Assembly (NCBI GenBank): GCA_938041615.1
Contig: CALISV010000026.1
Coordinates: 1-5,189, forward strand
Length of the DNA stretch: 5,189 nt
Direction of reading: 5' to 3'
From: an uncultured Campylobacter sp.
Lineage (GTDB): Bacteria; Campylobacterota; Campylobacteria; Campylobacterales; Campylobacteraceae
The position numbers and the translations under genes are program-made. Of this stretch, positions 1-4,247 are shown piece by piece (position 1 is the stretch's first letter; the number at the start of each line of letters is the position of its first letter). Below the pieces are notes generated by a model. It had not been told where the DNA came from. It saw only the letters and a program-made list of their open reading frames with translations, and searched no databases.

Positions 1-14
1 CTTGCTTTTTATTT

Positions 15-28
15 CGTCAAATTTGACG
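15..28. repeat. 14-bp perfect palindrome CGTCAAATTTGACG
   Basis: Positions 15-28 read identically on both strands. The core AAATTTGAC recurs many times in the window (for example 52-60, 2852-2860, 2890-2898, 2969-2977), so this is probably the extreme case of a genome-wide word rather than a dedicated operator. With no loop it would not form a useful RNA hairpin. A dimeric regulator site is possible but unsupported. Confidence 0.5.
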
Positions 29-61
29 CCGAATTTAACGGTAGCCAGCTAAAATTTGACG

Positions 62-132
62 CTCAAATTTAAACCCATTATCCGTCAAATTTACCCGCAC
101 GATTTCTGCTAAATCTAAACTCAAATTTAAAC
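62..132. repeat. Direct repeat pair CTCAAATTTAAAC
   Basis: The 13-mer CTCAAATTTAAAC occurs at 62-74 and again at 120-132. The similarity extends leftward imperfectly: both copies are preceded by a GCTAAA-type start (48-54 and 108-113), giving two related units of about 25-27 bp. The function is unknown. They could be a small local duplication or two instances of the abundant AAATTT word. Confidence 0.45.
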
Positions 133-140
133 AAAAACAC

Positions 141-353
141 TCAATCAGGCGGTCTATAGCCTTTTTCTTTACGGCGCAGCTCCAGCTCGTAGGCATCGTT
201 TAGCGCATCTTCGTCGTCAAATTTCGTCCCGTCCAAAAACTTTCGCTCGTCGTCAAACTGCCTGGTTTTAAGCCCCCACAGCAGCGCTGCCAGCCCGCAC
301 GCGCCAAGCAGCGTAGAGACGCCGATCATCATCGCCACGACCGCCCCGCTCAT
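141..353 (-). CDS. ccoS: cbb3-type cytochrome c oxidase assembly protein CcoS
   Basis: A 70-residue inner-membrane protein needed in other bacteria for maturation of cbb3 oxidase, at the step of inserting haem b and copper into the catalytic subunit CcoN. One N-terminal membrane helix (about residues 5-27) runs into the family hallmark W-G-L-K-T-R-Q-F-D-D (26-35). A charged cytoplasmic tail rich in Asp, Glu, Lys and Arg follows and ends in RPPD. Length is normal for the family. The start is the ATG at 353-351, which overlaps the ccoI stop as ATGA and has a good AGGAG ribosome site (360-364) six bases upstream, inside the end of ccoI, so translation is probably coupled to ccoI. A C. jejuni equivalent sits in the same position (Cj1154c, from memory). 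Identification is firm because of the motif and the ccoI neighbour. Confidence 0.93.
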   Translation of the reverse strand: MSGAVVAMMIGVSTLLGACGLAALLWGLKTRQFDDERKFLDGTKFDDEDALNDAYELELRRKEKGYRPPD

Positions 354-2752
354 CGCTCGCTCCTAGCCCTCATCGCGTTTAACACGACCGCGACCGAGCT
401 TAGCGACATCGAGAGCGCAGCCACTGCGGGCGCTACGTAGCCGGCCATCGCCAGCGGTATCGTCACGGCGTTATAAACGAGCGAAAAGGCCAAATTTTGC
501 CGCACGATGCGGTAGGTTTTACGTGCGAGCGCTACAGCAGCCGCGAGCGAGGCGGGGTCGTCTCTCATCAGCACGACGTCGCTTTTTGCGATACTCACGG
601 CCGCTCCGCTACCCATGCACACGGCCACGCTTGAGAGCGCGAGCGCGGCGGCGTCGTTGATCCCGTCGCCTACCATCAGCACGTTTCGGCCCTGCTGCGC
701 CAGTCTCTCTACGTAAGCGGCCTTGTCAGTGGGCAGAGCGTTTGCGACCGTTTCCTCGATGCCAAGCCCTTCTGCAGCGCGCTTTGCGGCGTATTCGTTA
801 TCGCCCGTTAGCATCGCCACGCGCATGTCAGCATTTTTTAGCGCGGCTACGCACTCTTTGGCGCCCTCTTTTAGGCTCTCCTCTAGCTCAAACACCGCCG
901 TTATCTCGCCGTCCGCGGCAAAAAAATAGCTAGTGCCGCGCACCGCTTCGCCGTCATAAAGCCCTAGCTCTCGCATAAATTTCTCGCTCCCGCCCGCTAG
1001 ATTTATGCCGCCAAATTTAGCCCTTACTCCGCGAGCTGCGATGTTTTCAAAGCCGCCTAACTCCAAAAGTTTTAAATCCATAAAATTTGCGCGCAGATGC
1101 TCGCCCACGGCGCGGCTAACGGGATGATCCGAGCCGCTAACCAGCGAAAAAAGCGCGCTTGCGTCAAATTTGCCCGCGTGCGTAAATTTACTCACCTTAA
1201 GCCGCCCCGACGTGAGCGTGCCGGTCTTATCAAACACGGCCGTATCGCACCTGGCTAGACTTTCGATGATACGCGCTTCTTTAAAAAGTATCCCGCGCCT
1301 AAAGCCCGCCCCAAGCGCAACGAGCGTGCTAACGGGCGTAGCAAGCCCCAGCGCGCAGGGGCACGAGATCACCACGACCGAGATCGCGACGATGAGCGCG
1401 GCGGAGAGCTCGCCAGTGCGCCAGAACCAAAACGCAAACGTCGCTAGCGCCAGAGCCGTGATAGCAGCCGAAAACCTCGCCGCGATAGTATCTGCGAGCG
1501 CCTGAATTTTAGGCTTTTTGGCTGCGGCGGTTTCTAGCAAATTTATAATACGGGCTAGCACCGACTCGCTAAAGACGGCGCCGACCTTATAAACCAGCGT
1601 GCCGTCCACGCACACGGAGCCGCTTTTTATCTCGTTTTCGCCATCTTTTGCGCTAAGATATACAGGCGCGCTCTCGCCGCTAAGGCTAGAGAGATCAAAG
1701 CTCGCCGCACCGCTTATGACGATGCCGTCTAGCAGCACGCGTTCGCCCACGCGCACGACTACGAGTTCGCCCACGCGCACCTCCTGCACGCTTTTTAGCG
1801 TTATCTCATCGCCATTTTTGACGCTAACGGAGTTTAAATTTAACGAGTTTAGATTATCGAGCGTGTCGGCGGCCTTTTTCTTGCTCAAGATTTCTAGATA
1901 TTTGCCGATAAATACGAAAGTGATTATCATCGCAACCGAGTCGAAATACACCTCGCCGCGCCTAGAAAACATCGCGTAGATCGAGAAAATGTAAGCCGCG
2001 AGCGTGCCCGTGACGATGAGGCTATCCATGTTTTGCGTTTTGTTTTTTAGCGCCGTCCAAGCACCCCTAAAAAACCCGCTTCCCGTATAAAAAAGCACCG
2101 GCGTAGCGAGGATAAATTCGGCGAAATTTATGATAGAGCGCACATCCTGGCGCATGCCCGTGAAGTAGCCGCCGTACTGCGCGACGGCCAGCCACATGAT
2201 GTTCATCGTGCAAAATATCCCGACAAGCAGCCTCGCGTAAAACTCGCGCTTTTGCAGAGCTAGCCTATGCTCCTGAGCCTGCGCGTCGTATGGGTAGGGC
2301 TCGTAGCCGATAGAGCGGATGAGGGCGAAAATTTGGGCCAAATTTATCTCGTTTTCGTCCCAGACGATGAGGGCTTTATTGTTAACCGAGTTTATATTAA
2401 CCTCTAAAATTCCCTTCTGCGCAAATAAAACCTTCTCGTTTAGCCAGACGCAAGCCGAGCAGTGGATACCCTCGATGATGAGCGAGATTTTGTTAAATCC
2501 GTTCTCGTTTTTGACGTAGTTTTGATAAATAGCCGCGAGGTCCTCTTGCGACTTTTGCGCCGTATTTTTCGCGCCCCGAGCGGGATTTAGCGTAGTTTTG
2601 CCAAGCCTTTCGTAAAACTCGCCAAGCCCGCTTGAGTTAAGTATCTCGTAAACTCCCGCGCACCCCTCGCAGCAAAACAGCTCCCCGCCACGCTCTATCA
2701 GCGCCTCGCGCTCAAATTCGCCCCTACAATGCGCGCACTTAAATTTGCCCAT
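350..2752 (-). CDS. ccoI: Cu(I)-type P1B ATPase CcoI for cbb3 oxidase assembly
   Basis: An 800-residue heavy-metal P-type ATPase of the inner membrane (CcoI/FixI/CopA2 type). It moves Cu(I) out of the cytoplasm for delivery to the CuB centre of cbb3 oxidase. The N-terminus is a cysteine-rich metal-binding region (C6, C9, C27, C28, C31), typical of the CcoI branch. An HMA domain with GIHCSAC (C98, C101) follows. About eight membrane helices are visible (near 172-192, 208-228, 243-261, 270-288, 426-446, 451-475, 752-772, 774-793). Catalytic motifs: actuator loop SGES (358-361), CPC (464-466), DKTGT with phospho-acceptor D508, HP (543-544), TGDN (649-652), GDGIND (695-700). Y760-N761 in helix 7 and MSLSS (782-786) in helix 8 match the Cu(I) signature. 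The ATG at 2752 has a TATAAT promoter about 34 bp upstream but only a weak purine-rich ribosome site. The gene overlaps ccoS by 4 bp. The cbb3 structural genes are not in the window, so ccoI rather than a copA for copper detoxification is inferred from the N-terminal cysteine region and the ccoS linkage. Confidence 0.93.
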   Translation of the reverse strand: MGKFKCAHCRGEFEREALIERGGELFCCEGCAGVYEILNSSGLGEFYERLGKTTLNPARGAKNTAQKSQEDLAAIYQNYVKNENGFNKISLIIEGIHCSACVWLNEKVLFAQKGILEVNINSVNNKALIVWDENEINLAQIFALIRSIGYEPYPYDAQAQEHRLALQKREFYARLLVGIFCTMNIMWLAVAQYGGYFTGMRQDVRSIINFAEFILATPVLFYTGSGFFRGAWTALKNKTQNMDSLIVTGTLAAYIFSIYAMFSRRGEVYFDSVAMIITFVFIGKYLEILSKKKAADTLDNLNSLNLNSVSVKNGDEITLKSVQEVRVGELVVVRVGERVLLDGIVISGAASFDLSSLSGESAPVYLSAKDGENEIKSGSVCVDGTLVYKVGAVFSESVLARIINLLETAAAKKPKIQALADTIAARFSAAITALALATFAFWFWRTGELSAALIVAISVVVISCPCALGLATPVSTLVALGAGFRRGILFKEARIIESLARCDTAVFDKTGTLTSGRLKVSKFTHAGKFDASALFSLVSGSDHPVSRAVGEHLRANFMDLKLLELGGFENIAARGVRAKFGGINLAGGSEKFMRELGLYDGEAVRGTSYFFAADGEITAVFELEESLKEGAKECVAALKNADMRVAMLTGDNEYAAKRAAEGLGIEETVANALPTDKAAYVERLAQQGRNVLMVGDGINDAAALALSSVAVCMGSGAAVSIAKSDVVLMRDDPASLAAAVALARKTYRIVRQNLAFSLVYNAVTIPLAMAGYVAPAVAALSMSLSSVAVVLNAMRARSER
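360..364 (-). promoter_or_regulatory. ccoS ribosome binding site within ccoI
   Basis: On the minus strand AGGAG occupies 364-360, six bases before the ccoS ATG (353-351). It lies within the final codons of ccoI. Together with the ATGA stop/start overlap it supports the chosen start and translational coupling of CcoS to CcoI. Confidence 0.75.
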
Positions 2753-2785
2753 CGATTACTTTTTTCTTTCGTTTTAAGATTTTAG

Positions 2786-2803
2786 ATTATACGCAAAATT
2801 TCT
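2786..2803 (-). promoter_or_regulatory. Putative sigma70 promoter of ccoI-ccoS
   Basis: On the minus strand a perfect -10 hexamer TATAAT sits at 2791-2786, preceded by TTTTGCG and a T/A-rich tract. This resembles the Campylobacter consensus, in which an extended -10 with upstream T-rich periodicity replaces a conserved -35. No good -35 hexamer lies 16-18 bp upstream. Transcription would begin near 2779, giving a leader of about 27 bases before the ccoI ATG at 2752. Confidence 0.65.
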
Positions 2804-2929
2804 AAAGCCTAGCTTGATTTTACGAGCTTTGCCGCGGCTGAGATTTTGTTCAAATTTGACAAATTTTACTCTCGTCAAAAGGTAGCTGTAAATTTGACTG
2901 GATTCGGCCGAGACCCGCACCTTGAAAAT

Positions 2930-2991
2930 GCTAGTAAATTACGCAAATCGCTCTTAAATTTTAACCTAAAATTTGACGCAACAAAACTAGC
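2930..2991 (-). repeat. Nested inverted repeat downstream of the CDF gene
   Basis: AAATTTTA (2956-2963) and TAAAATTT (2967-2974) form a perfect 8-bp stem with a 3-base loop, extendable by a G-U and an A-U pair. Outside it, GCTAGT (2930-2935) and ACTAGC (2986-2991) form a second 6-bp inverted repeat. The structure begins about 7 bases past the CDF stop codon. The inner stem is purely A/T and has no T-run, so it is at best a weak terminator. It could instead mark an mRNA 3' end or be chance in AT-rich sequence. Confidence 0.35.
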
Positions 2992-2997
2992 GACTTC

Positions 2998-3753
2998 TCA
3001 CGCAAACTCCCTATCTATCACGATGAAAATTTTATATCCCGGAAAGCTTAGCGATATCTCGCGCTCTATCTCGGCACGCAAACGGCTTAGATTTTTCTCG
3101 GCAAAATCGACCACCACGTCAAACCTCACGCTCTTTTTCTTAGTATCTATAAAAAATGCGTGAAATCCGCGCACGCTGCTAAACTCCGAGAGCAAATTTG
3201 CCACGCAGGCGCGGCTTTGCTCCTGCCCCAAATTTACGCTATAAACGCCGAAAACCAGATAAATCCTGTAAATTTTATAAATCTCGATCTGAAGCTCGTT
3301 TAGCCTCTGCGAAACCTCGCTAAGGGGCAAATGCTCGTCTATCTCGACGTTTACCGAGCCGACGTATCGCTGCGCGCCGTAGTTGTGAAGGATCAAATCG
3401 TATGCGCCGCGCACGATATCGCAGCGATTTACGGCGGCGTAAATTTCGTCGCTGATCTCCTTTTCGACGCGCTGGCCGATGATTTTATCGAAGGTTTCTT
3501 TTATCAAAAGCACGCCGTTTACGATAATAAAAAACGACGCCAAAGCGCCCGCGTAGCCGTCTATCTGGATGTCGGCGAAGTATGACAGCGCAGCAGAGAC
3601 GAGGATTACGCACGATATGATCGCATCACCCAGAGCCTCCTGCGAGGCAGCTCTAAGCGAGATAGATTTGGTCTGTTTGCCGATCTTTTTGTAGTAAAAT
3701 CCGAGCGCAAATTTGACAAATATCGCGCAGAACAAAAATGCTAAAAACGGCAT
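2998..3753 (-). CDS. CDF transporter, C-terminal half (helices 4-6 and cytoplasmic domains)
   Basis: The 251 residues from the first ATG after the amber codon hold helix 4 (about 2-20), helix 5 (36-60) and helix 6 (66-86). A ZT_dimer-type cytoplasmic domain (about 92-175, with LHNYG at 122-126 and DEHLPLSEV at 139-147) follows. A second ferredoxin-like stretch (about 185-250, FDVVVDF then SFPGYKIFIVIDREF) resembles the extra tail of the long CDF subgroup. Helix 5 carries E39-x3-D43 where relatives usually have Asp-x3-Asp, a conservative but notable change. No Shine-Dalgarno sequence precedes the ATG (3753-3751), so independent translation would need reinitiation 15 bases past the stop. The part is best read as the downstream portion of one interrupted gene. 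Whether it is made at all is unknown. Confidence 0.6.
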   Translation of the reverse strand: MPFLAFLFCAIFVKFALGFYYKKIGKQTKSISLRAASQEALGDAIISCVILVSAALSYFADIQIDGYAGALASFFIIVNGVLLIKETFDKIIGQRVEKEISDEIYAAVNRCDIVRGAYDLILHNYGAQRYVGSVNVEIDEHLPLSEVSQRLNELQIEIYKIYRIYLVFGVYSVNLGQEQSRACVANLLSEFSSVRGFHAFFIDTKKKSVRFDVVVDFAEKNLSRLRAEIEREISLSFPGYKIFIVIDREFA

Positions 3754-3768
3754 CGTAAAGCTGGTGGG

Positions 3769-4107
3769 CTAAGGTGCAAAAATATTTTCGACCGAAGTTT
3801 TTAGAAACTGAAATCCCAGCATCAGCACGATGACCGAGACTATAAGACCGCCGATATACTCGGTCCTGCCGTAGCCGTAGGGGTGGTCTTCGTCGGGCAT
3901 CTTGCTAGCTAGCTTTGAGCCAAATATCGTGATGATACTTGAGCCTGCATCGCTAAGGTTATTTACGGCGTCTGATATCAGTGCGACCGAGTTTGAGACC
4001 ATAGCGATAAAAATTTTCGCTCCGGCTAAGATAAAATTCGTAACGATACCGACAAGCGCGGTTTTTATTATCGTTTTTTCGCGCTTGCCGTCTTTAAAAT
4101 CCATCAT
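3769..4107 (-). CDS. CDF transporter, N-terminal half (helices 1-3), ending at the amber codon
   Basis: If translated alone this gives 112 residues, counted from the ATG at 4107. A basic N-terminus leads to helix 1 (about 13-36). Helix 2 (about 40-67) carries the family motif SDAVNNLSDAGSS, in which N49 and D53 sit at the two metal-site positions (Asp-x3-Asp in E. coli YiiP). The loop motif DEDHPYGYGR (72-81) is the conserved family stretch leading into helix 3 (about 84-103). Asn at the first site position resembles what is reported for the Mn(II) exporter MntE, so Mn(II) is a plausible but unproven substrate. The product stops in the periplasmic loop after helix 3 and lacks half the metal site and the dimerisation domain. 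It is unlikely to work by itself. Confidence 0.6.
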   Translation of the reverse strand: MMDFKDGKREKTIIKTALVGIVTNFILAGAKIFIAMVSNSVALISDAVNNLSDAGSSIITIFGSKLASKMPDEDHPYGYGRTEYIGGLIVSVIVLMLGFQFLKTSVENIFAP

Positions 4108-4134
4108 TTTGAGATTCCTTTTCATTTTTGGCGT

Positions 4135-4163
4135 ATTATACCGCTTCTTGACATCAAAGCCAA
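4135..4163 (-). promoter_or_regulatory. Putative sigma70 promoter of the CDF gene
   Basis: On the minus strand TTGGCT (4163-4158) and TATAAT (4140-4135) are separated by 17 bp: a perfect -10 and a four-of-six -35. Transcription would start near 4128, about 20 bases before the preferred ATG at 4107. That leaves no room for a metal-sensing riboswitch. The element overlaps the rho promoter on the other strand. Confidence 0.65.
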
Positions 4164-4176
4164 AATTTTATAAAAT
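4148..4176 (+). promoter_or_regulatory. Near-consensus sigma70 promoter of rho
   Basis: TTGACA (4148-4153) and TAAAAT (4171-4176) are separated by exactly 17 bp, a perfect -35 and a five-of-six -10. A full -35 is unusual for Campylobacter, whose main promoters often lack one. Transcription would begin near 4182-4183, giving a leader of about 65 bases. The -35 lies inside the spacer of the divergent CDF promoter. Confidence 0.72.
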
Positions 4177-4181
4177 GCGAC

Positions 4182-4201
4182 TTTCAAAACTTCTTTTGAA
4201 A
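4182..4201 (+). other. Inverted repeat / hairpin at the predicted 5' end of rho mRNA
   Basis: TTTCAAAA (4182-4189) and TTTTGAAA (4194-4201) are perfectly complementary, with a CTTC loop (4190-4193). The repeat starts almost exactly at the predicted transcription start. In RNA it would be a 5'-terminal stem-loop that could affect mRNA stability. In DNA it would be a 20-bp dyad placed where a repressor could act. It is too AT-rich, and lacks a following U-run, to be a good intrinsic terminator. Confidence 0.5.
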
Positions 4202-4235
4202 CTTAAATTTATCTACAAAATTATTCCGTAATTTT

Positions 4236-4243
4236 AAAGAGGA
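4236..4243 (+). promoter_or_regulatory. rho ribosome binding site
   Basis: AAAGAGGA at 4236-4243 is a strong Shine-Dalgarno sequence four bases before the ATG at 4248. It fixes that ATG as the rho start. Confidence 0.8.
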
Positions 4244-4247
4244 CACA

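Larger units (their letters stand above)
1..140. other. Non-coding tail downstream of ccoS
   Basis: No convincing gene is visible here. The stretch lies just past the ccoS stop codon and is more AT-rich than the adjoining genes. It contains five copies of AAATTT, a perfect 14-bp palindrome at 15-28 and a 13-bp direct repeat (62-74 and 120-132). I see no GC-rich stem followed by a T-run on the minus strand, so no clear intrinsic terminator for the ccoI-ccoS transcript. Termination may be Rho-dependent or may lie beyond the window. Confidence 0.6.
2753..2997. other. Non-coding gap between the CDF gene and ccoI
   Basis: A 245-bp AT-rich gap upstream of ccoI. Its right part (CDF side) holds an AT-only hairpin within a short outer inverted repeat, and its left part holds the ccoI promoter. 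Several CAAATTTGAC-like words are present. An open frame on the plus strand (from 2846) runs through the gap and into the antisense of the CDF gene, but it has no clear ribosome site and no recognisable protein motif, so I regard the gap as non-coding. Confidence 0.6.
2998..4107 (-). pseudogene. Cation diffusion facilitator gene interrupted by an in-frame amber codon
   Basis: One continuous reading frame encodes a CDF-family metal/proton antiporter of about 369 positions, broken only by TAG at 3771-3769 (position 113). Both sides stay in the same frame with no indel, and protein similarity continues across the stop. Relatives typically have a proline-flanked acidic residue in this loop (as I recall, F-x-P-E-P), so a GAG-to-TAG change is the simplest origin. 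The downstream ATG (3753) has no ribosome site. Start choice: an ATG at 4125 lies only about 10 bases from the -10 box and would be almost leaderless, whereas the ATG at 4107 has AGGA (4119-4116) eight bases upstream, so 4107 is preferred. Length and the doubled cytoplasmic tail match the long CDF subgroup common in Firmicutes. It may be a recent pseudogene, a sequencing error, or a gene expressed by readthrough. Confidence 0.75.

Noticed and set aside
1669..1680. SGES in place of TGES in the CcoI actuator domain as a defect
   Set aside because: Thr-to-Ser is conservative, the essential Gly-Glu is present, and all other catalytic motifs are intact.
1170..1979. Plus-strand open frames opposite ccoI (also at 723-933 and 2319-2519)
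   Set aside because: The minus-strand ccoI frame has every P-type ATPase motif in order. These are antisense shadows rich in Ser, Ala, Pro and Arg.
2831..2838. GCCGCGGC palindrome as a terminator or operator
   Set aside because: It is only 8 bp with no loop and no T-run after it on either strand. It is not distinguishable from chance.
2846..3163. Plus-strand open frame of 105 codons in the ccoI-CDF gap
   Set aside because: More than half of it is antisense to the CDF coding region, the product matches nothing I recognise, and no Shine-Dalgarno sequence precedes it.
3751..3768. A genuine second gene starting at the ATG at 3753
   Set aside because: There is no ribosome site, the frame is continuous with the upstream half, and the product would begin with helix 4 of a six-helix family. 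An interrupted single gene explains it better, though reinitiation cannot be excluded.
3769..3771. Phase variation by a homopolymer tract as the cause of the CDF break
   Set aside because: Campylobacter phase variation normally uses G/C runs that shift frame. Here the frame is unchanged and no long tract is nearby; the change is a point nonsense codon.
4108..4134. Mn-sensing (yybP-ykoY) riboswitch in front of the CDF gene
   Set aside because: The predicted leader is only about 20 bases, far too short, and no such structure is visible.
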